From contig NZ_JABBFQ010000001.1 of the NCBI RefSeq assembly GCF_018494055.1, positions 186,001 to 250,000 on the forward strand: DNA of 64,000 bases, read 5' to 3'. Both the position numbers and the translations under genes were made by a program. This DNA comes from Rosenbergiella epipactidis (GTDB lineage: Bacteria; Pseudomonadota; Gammaproteobacteria; Enterobacterales; Enterobacteriaceae). Positions within the stretch are counted from its first letter, which is position 1; each line of letters opens with the position of its first letter. Below, one piece after another: positions 39,475 through 50,106 of the stretch. The notes under the pieces were generated by a model that saw nothing but the letters and a program-made list of their open reading frames with translations, had not been told where the DNA came from and did no database searches.

Positions 39475-40626
39475 TCAGTGCTCTTTAGGGACGCGTATTT
39501 GGCGCTGATTCTCCGCGATGTGCCGCGTATCTTCGAACAGTTCTTCTAGCACCTCTTCAGGCGGTGCATCGGGACAAGGGGCTTCATGCATCCAAACATG
39601 TACCAGTCGATACGACACGGCTAACACCACTGGCCCAATAAACAGCCCAAGCATACCAAAGGCGATTAGGCCGCCAATGACTCCTGTCAAAATAATCAGC
39701 ATGGGCAGATCAGCACCGAGGCGGATCAGCATCGGGCGGATCACGCTGTCCATTGAGGCGACGACTACGCTCCAGATAACGAGAACGGTGCCCCACGTTG
39801 TATCACCCGTATAGTAAAGCCAGATAATCGCCGGTATCAGTACCAACAGAGGTCCGATTTGGATTAGGCAGCAGAGAATAATCAACACGGTAAGGATGGT
39901 CGCATAGGGGATACCCGCTAAGGCTAAGCCAATGCCCGCCACAACGCCTTGCAACAGGGCTGTTACCACTATCCCCAACGCCACCGCTTTTATCGCCTGA
40001 TTAGCCAGAATCACTACGGCATCGCCTCGGCTCCCTGCCAACCAAAACGCAAAGTGACGGATACCCATGGCCACGCGTTCGCCTCGCCAATACAGTAGGG
40101 CACTAAAAAGCAGCATCAGCGCTAAATGTACGAGTAGGCGACCGAAATGACCTGCTTGTGCGACAAAGAAGCCGGTTGTCCGGCCAATGTAAGGTTGAAC
40201 AGTCGCGAGAAGTTGCGCGCCGCCACCTGCTATCATTTGATGGTAGTAACGTGAGGCTTTGTGGCCAACCATAGGTAAGCTATCAAGCCAAGCTAACTGC
40301 GGCATAACCAAGTGTCCCGCACTGAGCCAATGGAGCACTGGCTGTGCATTATCCAATACGCTACTAATCAGTAAGGCGATAGGAATGATGAACACCAAAA
40401 GGATAATAAAGGTCATCACAATAACGGCTAGGGTACGCCGGTTCCAGAGCAAGCGCTGGATACGCTGCATCATCCCCCACGTCGCAATGACGACCATTCC
40501 CGCCCAGGCAAAACCTAATATAAAGGGCTGCACGACCCAAAAACAGCTCACAATCATTAACAAGAAAAATATTAATGTTAGTAACCGTTGTGGAATACTT
40601 CGCTCCGGTGGAAGCGGTCTACTCAT
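39475..40626 (-). CDS. ydiK: AI-2E-family permease YdiK
   Basis: A 383-aa membrane protein with about eight hydrophobic segments, of the AI-2 exporter (TqsA/PerM) superfamily. The typical RPMLIRLGADLP motif and the final region GLIAFGMLGLFIGPVVLAV are present. Similar to E. coli YdiK (370 aa), which is regulated by PurR; I did not find a clear PurR box upstream. The transported substrate is unknown. Divergent from ydiJ. Confidence 0.9.
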   Translation of the reverse strand: MSRPLPPERSIPQRLLTLIFFLLMIVSCFWVVQPFILGFAWAGMVVIATWGMMQRIQRLLWNRRTLAVIVMTFIILLVFIIPIALLISSVLDNAQPVLHWLSAGHLVMPQLAWLDSLPMVGHKASRYYHQMIAGGGAQLLATVQPYIGRTTGFFVAQAGHFGRLLVHLALMLLFSALLYWRGERVAMGIRHFAFWLAGSRGDAVVILANQAIKAVALGIVVTALLQGVVAGIGLALAGIPYATILTVLIILCCLIQIGPLLVLIPAIIWLYYTGDTTWGTVLVIWSVVVASMDSVIRPMLIRLGADLPMLIILTGVIGGLIAFGMLGLFIGPVVLAVSYRLVHVWMHEAPCPDAPPEEVLEELFEDTRHIAENQRQIRVPKEH

Positions 40627-40803
40627 GGTAAATGTTCCTTGTATTCATAAAGGCTAGCTTTTTATCTCGCCTATGATGCTTGATTCGCTGCCTGAACAAC
40701 ATCTCTTTTCGATAAATTTGGTAATCCAACAAGGCAGCGCCCTGAAAATATGTTAAAACAAAGGAGTTGATCGAAGACCACTTTTAAAATTGGCAATGGG
40801 CAA

Positions 40804-43800
40804 ATGATTCCACAACTACATCACTCTCCTGGACAGACAGATCTCACCCGTAAATTTTTACAACAACTCAAACACCATGGATTTACGGGAGATATTGGGC
40901 AGCGCTATGCCGACCGCCTCAGCATGGCAACCGATAACAGTATTTATCAAAACTTACCGGATGCGATTCTCTTTCCTAAATCTTTAGCAGACATCGTAAC
41001 GATCACTCAACTGGCCTCAAGCGAACCGTATCGTAAGATAACCTTCACTCCACGCGGTGGTGGAACCGGCACGAATGGACAATCGCTAACCAATGGGATT
41101 GTGGTTGATCTGTCGCGCCATATGCGGGGTATTCTAGAATTTAACGCGGAAGAGGGCTGGGTCCGTGTTGAGGCGGGCGTCGTAAAAGATCAGCTTAATA
41201 GCTGGCTAAAACCACAAGGCTTCTTCTTCGCACCGGAACTCTCGACCAGTAATCGTGCCACCATTGGCGGCATGATAAATACGGATGCGTCCGGGCAAGG
41301 CTCTTTGGTGTACGGTAAGACGTCGAACCATGTGTTGGGATTACGTGCAGTACTGCTCAATGGCGAGGTGATTGACACTTTACCGCTCTCTCGCCAGCAA
41401 GCGGAGATGAAGGGGCAAGGCCCCTCACAAGAAGCGACCATCTACCATGAAGTGATGAGTAGCTGTTTAGAAAACCGTGCATTGATCGAACAGAAATTTC
41501 CCAAGCTTAATCGCTTTCTTACCGGTTACGACCTACGGCATGTTTTCTCCGATCAAGATGAATGCTTCGATCTAACACGCATACTCTGTGGTGCAGAAGG
41601 GTCACTCGCTTTCATTGCAGAAGCGACGCTAAATGTCTTGCCGATACCTAAGGTGCGTCAGCTCGTTAATATCAAATACGATTCCTTTGATTCTGCGTTA
41701 CGTAATGCCCCCTTTTTGGTAGAAGCGAAAGCGTTATCAGTCGAGACGGTTGACTCCACGGTGTTAAACCTTGCGCGTGAAGATATCGTCTGGCATTCGG
41801 TGAGCGAATTGATTACCGAAGTGGAAGGTCAGGTGATGCAAGGCATCAACTTGGTGGAATTTGCCGGGGACGACCTTGAGCAGATTGAGCAACAGGTGGC
41901 CGAGCTATGCCAAAAACTGGATCAGTTGCGCGAAACACATCAAGCGGGCGTGATTGGCTACCAGTGTTGCCGAGAGCTAGATCAAGTCGAAAGAATTTAC
42001 GCGATGCGTAAAAAAGCAGTAGGGCTGTTAGGAAACGCCAAGGGGCGCGCTAAACCGATTCCATTTGTTGAGGACACCGCAGTCCCACCTGAACACCTTG
42101 CTGATTACATTACGGAGTTCAGAGCGATTCTGGACCAGCATAAACTCTCATACGGGATGTTCGGCCATGTCGATGCCGGAGTGTTACATGTGCGTCCTGC
42201 CTTAGATATGACGCTGCCCGAACATCACCAACTGATGCTGACAATATCTGACCAAGTCGCTGAGCTGACCCGTTCTTACGGCGGGCTTTTATGGGGTGAG
42301 CATGGTAAAGGCTATCGTTCTGCTTACAGCGCTGACTTCTTTGGGCCTGAACTTTATTATCAGTTACGCCGCATCAAAACGGCGTTTGATCCCGATAACC
42401 GTCTAAACCCAGGAAAAATCTGCCAGCCGTTAGATAATAATACGCCACTGTTGGCGATAGACAGTCCTACACGAGGGGCCTTTGACCGGCAGATACCCGT
42501 GGTCGTACGGGAGAGCTGGCGGGGGGCCATGGATTGTAACGGTAATGGCCTCTGTTTTAATTTCGACGTTAACAGCCCAATGTGCCCGTCGATGAAAGTC
42601 ACTCGCGATAGGATTCATTCACCTAAGGGCCGAGCAACTTTAGTGCGTGAGTGGTTACGGCTGCTCTCCGAGCAGAATATCGACCCCGACGCCCTAGATA
42701 GTTCGCCAGGCTTCTCGCTGCGCTCGCTTAGCCAAAAGGTGAAAAACAGTTGGGGCGCTAAAACTGACTATGACTTCTCTCATGAAGTGAAAGAGTCGAT
42801 GAGCGGATGTCTGGCCTGCAAAGCCTGCGCAACACAATGCCCGATTAAAATTGATGTCCCAGCTTTTCGTGCACGTTTCTTAGCGCTTTACCACACGCGC
42901 TATTTGCGGCCGGTAGCTGACCATATTGTTGCTAATATCGAGCCTTTACTGCCGGTGATGGCGAAAGCCCCTCAGGCCATCAATTTCTTACTCGCGAAGC
43001 CATGGGTGAATGAACTGAGTCGGCGTTATGTGGGGATGGTTGATTTGCCTGCCTTATCTTATCCGACGCTACGTCGTCAGCTTAGTGGCCACGCTGCCCT
43101 GACCACGACCCTTGAGGACCTGCAAGGGATGTCTGCTGAGCAGCGTGCCGATTATGTGGTGGTAGTGCAAGATCCCTTCACGAGTTTTTACGAAGCAAAT
43201 CTCGTCAATGATTTAGTGCAGCTGATTACGGTATTAGGCTTTAAGCCGGTACTGTTACCTTTCGTGCCGAACGGTAAGCCTCAGCAAGTAAAAGGTTTCT
43301 TGAAACGCTTTACTCGCACGGCTAAGAAAAGCGCTGAGGTGCTGAATCGCGTGGCGGCATTAAATGTACCGATGGTGGGCACTGATCCGGCTCTGGTTCT
43401 GTGCTATCGCGATGAGTATAAAATGCTGGGCAGCGAGCGGGGGGAATTTAATGTACTGCTGGCTCACGAGTGGCTGAAAACAGTCAGCTTACCCTGCGCG
43501 GATTCGGTTGATGCAGAGGAATCATGGTATCTCTTCTCACACTGTACAGAAGTGACTGCATTGCCATCAGCGTCACAGCAGTGGCGAGATATCTTTACCC
43601 AATTTGGTGCTAGGTTGCATACCATCAATGCAGGATGCTGCGGGATGGCGGGAACCTATGGCCATGAAGCACGAAACGTGGAGAATTCGCGTAATATCTT
43701 TGGCTTATCTTGGCAGCCACAGCTGGCGGATAAGCCTATCGAGCGTTGCCTTGCAACAGGTTTTTCATGTCGAAGCCAAGTAAAACGCTATGGTGGGGAC

Positions 43801-43863
43801 AAGATCAAACATCCTCTGCAAGCATTATTACAACTGGCTCGACAACGGTCACAATCCCTTTAG
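40804..43863 (+). CDS. ydiJ: D-2-hydroxyglutarate dehydrogenase-type FAD/FeS protein YdiJ
   Basis: A 1019-aa fusion oxidoreductase. FAD-binding domain (about 40-260, with TPRGGGTGTNGQSL), FAD-oxidase C-terminal domain (about 290-540), a ferredoxin-like segment (CNGNGLCFNFD and CLACKACATQCPIK, about 580-690), and a C-terminal CCG-type domain (NAGCCGMAGTYG). E. coli YdiJ (1018 aa) oxidises D-2-hydroxyglutarate, a by-product of serine synthesis. Intact and full length. Its stop overlaps the convergent unknown gene by four bases. Confidence 0.95.
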   Translation: MIPQLHHSPGQTDLTRKFLQQLKHHGFTGDIGQRYADRLSMATDNSIYQNLPDAILFPKSLADIVTITQLASSEPYRKITFTPRGGGTGTNGQSLTNGIVVDLSRHMRGILEFNAEEGWVRVEAGVVKDQLNSWLKPQGFFFAPELSTSNRATIGGMINTDASGQGSLVYGKTSNHVLGLRAVLLNGEVIDTLPLSRQQAEMKGQGPSQEATIYHEVMSSCLENRALIEQKFPKLNRFLTGYDLRHVFSDQDECFDLTRILCGAEGSLAFIAEATLNVLPIPKVRQLVNIKYDSFDSALRNAPFLVEAKALSVETVDSTVLNLAREDIVWHSVSELITEVEGQVMQGINLVEFAGDDLEQIEQQVAELCQKLDQLRETHQAGVIGYQCCRELDQVERIYAMRKKAVGLLGNAKGRAKPIPFVEDTAVPPEHLADYITEFRAILDQHKLSYGMFGHVDAGVLHVRPALDMTLPEHHQLMLTISDQVAELTRSYGGLLWGEHGKGYRSAYSADFFGPELYYQLRRIKTAFDPDNRLNPGKICQPLDNNTPLLAIDSPTRGAFDRQIPVVVRESWRGAMDCNGNGLCFNFDVNSPMCPSMKVTRDRIHSPKGRATLVREWLRLLSEQNIDPDALDSSPGFSLRSLSQKVKNSWGAKTDYDFSHEVKESMSGCLACKACATQCPIKIDVPAFRARFLALYHTRYLRPVADHIVANIEPLLPVMAKAPQAINFLLAKPWVNELSRRYVGMVDLPALSYPTLRRQLSGHAALTTTLEDLQGMSAEQRADYVVVVQDPFTSFYEANLVNDLVQLITVLGFKPVLLPFVPNGKPQQVKGFLKRFTRTAKKSAEVLNRVAALNVPMVGTDPALVLCYRDEYKMLGSERGEFNVLLAHEWLKTVSLPCADSVDAEESWYLFSHCTEVTALPSASQQWRDIFTQFGARLHTINAGCCGMAGTYGHEARNVENSRNIFGLSWQPQLADKPIERCLATGFSCRSQVKRYGGDKIKHPLQALLQLARQRSQSL

Positions 43864-44273
43864 CTCATTGAGTCAGCGTACTGCAAGAACTCTCGTTGCA
43901 GTTCGCTGGCTTTCTGCCAATTCCCCTGTGCGATAAACACCTGACAGAGTCCTGTCATCGAGTGACGAGCGAGTTGAATAGCTTGCGCCTTGAATAACGC
44001 CTCACGTTGAACATTACTGTGCAGCTGCTCAATCAATTTTTGATGAAGACCAAATAACACGGCAAAGTAGTTATCGTCATCCCCTTGCGTGTAGCAGTAA
44101 TCCGCAATTTTAAGACTTAAATCGTTGAATTGGCGCAACTGGCTTAGGGTACAGTGTTTATGATAAAGCGGGCGTTCAGCGAGATAATACTCGACACGTA
44201 AATCTTCTAATGTGTGCTGATAAGCTTCTAGATTACCGGTTATCCAGAGCGAGAATGAGTGGGGGATAGGCAT
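43860..44273 (-). CDS. Unknown 137-aa protein behind a Fur box
   Basis: No known family recognised. The protein is hydrophilic and helical, with leucine/glutamine-rich segments that resemble tetratricopeptide-type helices, and no signal peptide or membrane helix. An AAGGAG site seven bases before the ATG supports translation. A near-consensus Fur box lies 19 bases upstream of the start, overlapping the probable promoter, so the gene should be derepressed in iron limitation. It occupies the place where E. coli has menI-ydiH and the iron-regulated suf operon. A role in iron homeostasis is inferred from control alone. Confidence 0.7.
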   Translation of the reverse strand: MPIPHSFSLWITGNLEAYQHTLEDLRVEYYLAERPLYHKHCTLSQLRQFNDLSLKIADYCYTQGDDDNYFAVLFGLHQKLIEQLHSNVQREALFKAQAIQLARHSMTGLCQVFIAQGNWQKASELQREFLQYADSMS

Positions 44274-44291
44274 AATAGCTCCTTATTTAAT

Positions 44292-44310
44292 GATAACAAT
44301 TATCATTATC
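44292..44310 (-). promoter_or_regulatory. Fur box
   Basis: On the minus strand GATAATGATAATTGTTATC, matching 17 of 19 positions of the Fur consensus GATAATGATAATCATTATC. It lies 19 bases upstream of the unknown gene's ATG. Confidence 0.85.
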
Positions 44311-44361
44311 ATAGCGAGTTATTATGGGTTTGCAAGAGTTGATTAGAGATCGAATGAAAAA

Positions 44362-44388
44362 AAATGGCACCCCGAGGGGTGCCATTTT
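44362..44388 (-). terminator. Terminator after lpp
   Basis: AAATGGCACCCC / GGGGTGCCATTT hairpin with T residues following on the minus strand. Very stable, as expected for the abundant lpp mRNA. Confidence 0.92.
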
Positions 44389-44402
44389 TCAGTCCAAGAC
44401 TC

Positions 44403-44660
<258 letters not shown>

Positions 44661-44681
44661 TTAATATCCATGTAGCCAGAT

Positions 44682-44708
44682 AAGTATTACACAAAGTTTT
44701 TTAAGTTG
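44682..44708 (-). promoter_or_regulatory. lpp promoter
   Basis: On the minus strand CAACTTAA (-35 region) and TAATACTT (-10) lie in a sequence nearly identical to the strong E. coli lpp promoter, with the leader GCTACATGG following. Confidence 0.8.
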
Positions 44709-44709
44709 A

Positions 44710-45121
44710 GAAATAATTTTTTATAAGAAGATGCTTAAAAGCGGTTATTCGATTAAATAGTGCGCATTCTGTTTTTTTTGATAAGTTTTTTCGAGGGAAA
44801 AATACACTTCAATCGGGCTATCCTTTGGATAGACAGCAAAAGATGCTGTTACTAATCTTATTAATCGATATATAAGTCACTAATAAAGAAAAAAAAGTAA
44901 TAGATTATTCAACGGGAGGGGAGGGTTATTTTTAAAAATTAATTAAAAATTAAAATAAATCGTGTTACTACGACCAAAACGAAAGGGGATAGTTCAGATA
45001 AAGTCAGAAAATAATTAGGAAAAGATCACTTTTTTTCGATTTAATTACGTTTTTTATTAATTATCTAGTCAAATTAAAATAAACAACATCAAAAAAAGTC
45101 TGCTTGAAGAATATTTAAGGC
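44710..45121. other. AT-rich region between lpp promoter and pykF terminator
   Basis: About 400 very AT-rich bases with no ORF of note and no structure except short A and T runs. It probably includes the upstream AT-rich element that boosts lpp transcription. Nothing else is seen. Confidence 0.4.
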
Positions 45122-45150
45122 AAAAAAAAGGCCAGCAAACCTGACCTTTA
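45122..45150 (-). terminator. Terminator after pykF
   Basis: AAGGTCAG / CTGGCCTT hairpin (one G-T pair) followed by eight T on the minus strand. Confidence 0.8.
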
Positions 45151-45165
45151 TCAGTTTATTTAAAA

Positions 45166-46578
45166 CTAAATCACGTGGACAGAAGCTGTGTTAGTGGTAC
45201 CGCTTGGGACTAATGCACCGGACACCATGACCACAACATCGCCCTTTTGCGCGAATCCTTCTGCTAAGGCGATTTCTTTACCTACGCGATAGAAGTCATC
45301 TGTAGAGGCAATTTCTGGTACCAAATGTGTGGTAACACCTTTGGTGAGAAGAAGTTGACGACACGTTGTTTCGTTATCGGTTAACGCTAAGATAGTCGCA
45401 GAAGGGAAGTATTTACGAATAGACTTCGCAGACTTACCTCCTTTAGTGGCGACAATAATTAACGTAGACTCCAATTTCTCAGCTGTTTCCACTGCGCCAC
45501 GGCATACGGCTTCAGTGATACGCAGTTTACGGCCTTCTTTAAGCTCGTCGATACGGCTCTTCATCACGGCATCGGTACGCTGACAGATGGTCGCCATGAT
45601 TGTAACGGCTTCAAGTGGATATTTACCTTTCGCACTTTCGCCTGATAACATCACCGCATCCGTTCCATCAAGGATTGCGTTGGCCACGTCACCGGCTTCG
45701 GCACGGGTTGGACGAGGGTTCTTAATCATTGAGTCAAGCATTTGCGTTGCCGTAATAACCACTTTGCGCGCTTGGTTACACTTTTTCACCATCATCTTTT
45801 GAGCAAAGATCACTTCTTCGACCGGGATTTCCACGCCGAGATCCCCACGAGCGACCATGATACCGTCAGAAGCTTCTAAAATTTCATCAAAATTATTGAG
45901 ACCTTCTTGGTTCTCAATTTTGGAGATAATTTGAATATGCTCGCCACCATGTTGTTTCAGGTGCTCACGGATCTCTAAAACGTCAGAACGTTTACGGATA
46001 AAAGAAGCCGCAACAAAATCGATACCTTGTTCGCAACCAAAGACTAAGTCACGTTTATCTTTCTCGGATAACGCAGGCAGTTGGATTGAAACGCCTGGTA
46101 GGTTAACCCCTTTATTCTCACCCAGATCACCGTTGTTTAAGACTTTGCAGACCACGGTGTTTTCGGTGACTTCAGTTACTTCCATACCGAGTAAACCATC
46201 ATCAACCAGAACAGTGTTACCAATACTCAGATCGGCGGCGAAGCCGGAGTAGGTGACGGCGACACGCTCTTTGTTACCAATTACTGATTGGTCAGTAGTG
46301 AAGGTGAAAGTCTGACCTGCTTGCAGGGAAACATCGTTCCCACCTTCGAGCTTCATGGTACGAATTTCTGGACCTTTAGTATCAAGAAGGATGGCAGCAT
46401 GATGAGCGGTTTTGCTAACGACTGCACGCAGATTCGCAATACGCTGACCGTGCTCGTCATAATCACCATGAGAGAAATTAAGACGCATAACGTTCATTCC
46501 TGCATCAAGCAGCTTGGTTAGCATCTCTTCTGATTCAGTTTTAGGACCGATGGTGCAGACGATTTTTGTCTTTTTCAT
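45166..46578 (-). CDS. pykF: Pyruvate kinase I
   Basis: A 470-aa glycolytic enzyme, same length as E. coli PykF, making pyruvate and ATP from PEP and ADP. Seen: [43 protein letters not shown], the signature [12 protein letters not shown], and [10 protein letters not shown]. The C-terminal allosteric domain contains the fructose-1,6-bisphosphate site region. E. coli pykF is repressed by Cra; no clear Cra box was found here. Gene order lpp-pykF is conserved. Confidence 0.98.
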   Translation of the reverse strand: MKKTKIVCTIGPKTESEEMLTKLLDAGMNVMRLNFSHGDYDEHGQRIANLRAVVSKTAHHAAILLDTKGPEIRTMKLEGGNDVSLQAGQTFTFTTDQSVIGNKERVAVTYSGFAADLSIGNTVLVDDGLLGMEVTEVTENTVVCKVLNNGDLGENKGVNLPGVSIQLPALSEKDKRDLVFGCEQGIDFVAASFIRKRSDVLEIREHLKQHGGEHIQIISKIENQEGLNNFDEILEASDGIMVARGDLGVEIPVEEVIFAQKMMVKKCNQARKVVITATQMLDSMIKNPRPTRAEAGDVANAILDGTDAVMLSGESAKGKYPLEAVTIMATICQRTDAVMKSRIDELKEGRKLRITEAVCRGAVETAEKLESTLIIVATKGGKSAKSIRKYFPSATILALTDNETTCRQLLLTKGVTTHLVPEIASTDDFYRVGKEIALAEGFAQKGDVVVMVSGALVPSGTTNTASVHVI

Positions 46579-47024
46579 AATATTTGTCTATTAGTTGAAA
46601 TGGATGAACTTGTACGGGGTAAAGCGACCGACACCCGCTGGGAAAACGTCTAAGGTGGAATAAAACGAATTCTTTGGATTGAAAAGGAGATCTTTGAAAC
46701 GAAGAAAGCAGCATGCGTAGCAATAGACTTTACGCATCGCGCTAAGAGTAGTGTGAGTGACGGGCACTCTGTACGTTAAGGACCTTATCACGTTATTCGT
46801 AAAGACCTTTTCAGTGGGTTACCCCGATATTATAGTCACTTAGTAGCCGGAAACCAAACAGAATTCGTTAACGGCTAAATAACAAATAAGAGAAAAATGA
46901 TGCAACTCAATGAATGGTGGCCTCTCGAAAGTCACTTTTAGCATGTGACACGGAGAGGCCACCGTCTTCTAAAGGGGGAAGACAAAGTATGAGACCCTAG
47001 CAACTCACCCCGAAGTCGTATTTG
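46579..47024. other. pykF upstream region with a hairpin cluster near the porin gene
   Basis: The left part is the pykF leader and promoter. At 46917-46963 the arms GGTGGCCTCT and AGAGGCCACC enclose an inner hairpin (GTCAC / GTGAC, 46931-46948). Directly after comes a second hairpin with arms GTCTTC / GAAGAC (46964-46983). No protein is encoded. The structure may be the terminator region of the leftward porin gene or a small structured RNA; there is no clear T run. Confidence 0.45.
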
Positions 47025-48317
<1,293 letters not shown>

Positions 48318-48408
48318 TCACTCCTGTGTCAATCAAACAGTAAAAAAATTAGTGATAAAGGGAGGTGGTGGCTGGCAGCTTGGGCCATGAACCCGCCTCA
48401 CCGGATTA

Positions 48409-50070
48409 TTAGTCCTCTGTACATAGCCACCATGCGGCTTGATAAGGTTTTAACCGACCAGCGGTCGGGTAATTGGTGACTGTAGGGTAATTTGCCCACA
48501 GCAGTTGATAGGGTGAGTCAGGGACTGAGGTTGGTGGGGACCAATCGACGCAGAGAGACGTTAGATTAGCGACGACCAACAACCGTTGATTATTCCAACG
48601 GCGAAGATAGCACCAAATTTCTGGATGTTCGGGGAGTAGGTCGATGTAGTCACCAAACTGGATAACCTCGTACTGCTTACGTAAGCGAATGAGTGCGCGA
48701 TAGGTATGTAAAATAGAATCTGGGTCGGCGATGGCCGCAGCAACATTAATTTGACGGTAATTTGGGTTAAGGCATATCCAGGGGGCGGTATGACTAAACC
48801 CCGCGTAGACCCCTTCATCCCACTGCATCGGAGTCCGACTGTTATCACGAGATTTCGTCGCAAGGATCGCCAGTGATTCAGCAGTAGGAGTGCCACGATT
48901 ACCTTGTTCAGTATAAAATGAGAGGCTCTCAATATCCCGATAGTGTGAAATATCGGTAAAATCAGCATTAGTCATCCCAATCTCTTCGCCTTGAAAAATA
49001 AAAGGGGTACCTTGCATACCGTAGAGCACCATCGCGAGCATTTTTGCGGAGACGACGCGATAGTGTCTATCTTCACCGAACCGAGAAACGACACGAGGTT
49101 GATCGTGATTCCCCCAAAATAGCGCCGTGTTGGCGCGTTGATGCATCCCCTGTTGCCAGTAATTAATAATCTGCTTAAGTTCCACAAAATTAGGCCGAGC
49201 TATACGCCACTTATTGCCTTGGGGGTAATCCACCTTTAAATGGTGAAAATTGAAGGCCATGGTCAGTTCGCGGTGATCACGTGCTGCATAGTGTTGGCAA
49301 TGCGATAAGGTGGTGGAAGACATTTCACCTACCGTAATGAGGCCGAGGGGCTGGAAGACATCCCGGCTGAGTTCTTGTAAGTATTGGTGCACCTTAGGCC
49401 CGTCTGTATAGAATTGTCGACCATCCCCGATCGGGTCATCCACAAATTCAGCGGGTTTGGAAATGAGATTGATCACATCGAGTCGGAATGCATCAACACC
49501 TTTTGCCGCCCAGAATTGACAAATATCTTTGATGGCTTGACGCACCGGCGGATGTTCCCAATTCAGATCGGCTTGCTGCGGGCTGAATAGGTGTAAATAG
49601 TACTTCTCGGCGTCCTCTTGCCATTGCCAAGCACTCCCTCCAAATTTAGACAGCCAATTTGTCGGTAACCCCTTTTCAGGGGCTTCATGCCAGATATAAA
49701 AAGGATGAAACTGGCTCGTTGGATCACATGCCTGAATAAACCAAGGATGTTCAGTCGATGTATGGTTAAACACCATATCCATCATAATGCGTATATTTCT
49801 GAGGTGCGCTTGTTGAACCAGTCGTTCAAAATCCTCCATCGAGCCGTACAGCGGATCGATATTGCAATAGTCACTGACATCATACCCGTTATCTATTTGG
49901 GGGGAGGGATAGATGGGCGTCAACCAAATAATATCTACACCGAGAAACTGTAAATAATCCAGTCGCTGGATAACACCCGCTAAATCGCCAATACCATTGT
50001 GATCCGTATCTTGAAAGCTTTTGGGGTAAATTTGATAAACTACGTTGTCCTGGGACCAATTTATTTCCAT
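48409..50070 (-). CDS. treC: Trehalose-6-phosphate hydrolase TreC
   Basis: A 553-aa GH13 enzyme that splits trehalose-6-phosphate into glucose and glucose-6-phosphate in the cytosol. Catalytic motifs: nucleophile Asp in DAFRLDVINL, acid/base Glu in TVGEMSS, and transition-state Asp in WGNHDQPR. N-terminal YQIYPKSFQDT is typical. E. coli TreC has 551 aa. Start ATG with AAGGAG. It follows treB by 36 bases, so they form an operon. Confidence 0.96.
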   Translation of the reverse strand: MEINWSQDNVVYQIYPKSFQDTDHNGIGDLAGVIQRLDYLQFLGVDIIWLTPIYPSPQIDNGYDVSDYCNIDPLYGSMEDFERLVQQAHLRNIRIMMDMVFNHTSTEHPWFIQACDPTSQFHPFYIWHEAPEKGLPTNWLSKFGGSAWQWQEDAEKYYLHLFSPQQADLNWEHPPVRQAIKDICQFWAAKGVDAFRLDVINLISKPAEFVDDPIGDGRQFYTDGPKVHQYLQELSRDVFQPLGLITVGEMSSTTLSHCQHYAARDHRELTMAFNFHHLKVDYPQGNKWRIARPNFVELKQIINYWQQGMHQRANTALFWGNHDQPRVVSRFGEDRHYRVVSAKMLAMVLYGMQGTPFIFQGEEIGMTNADFTDISHYRDIESLSFYTEQGNRGTPTAESLAILATKSRDNSRTPMQWDEGVYAGFSHTAPWICLNPNYRQINVAAAIADPDSILHTYRALIRLRKQYEVIQFGDYIDLLPEHPEIWCYLRRWNNQRLLVVANLTSLCVDWSPPTSVPDSPYQLLWANYPTVTNYPTAGRLKPYQAAWWLCTED

Positions 50071-50106
50071 GATGTGATATCTCCTTAAGTCATCGACGGG
50101 TGAAAT

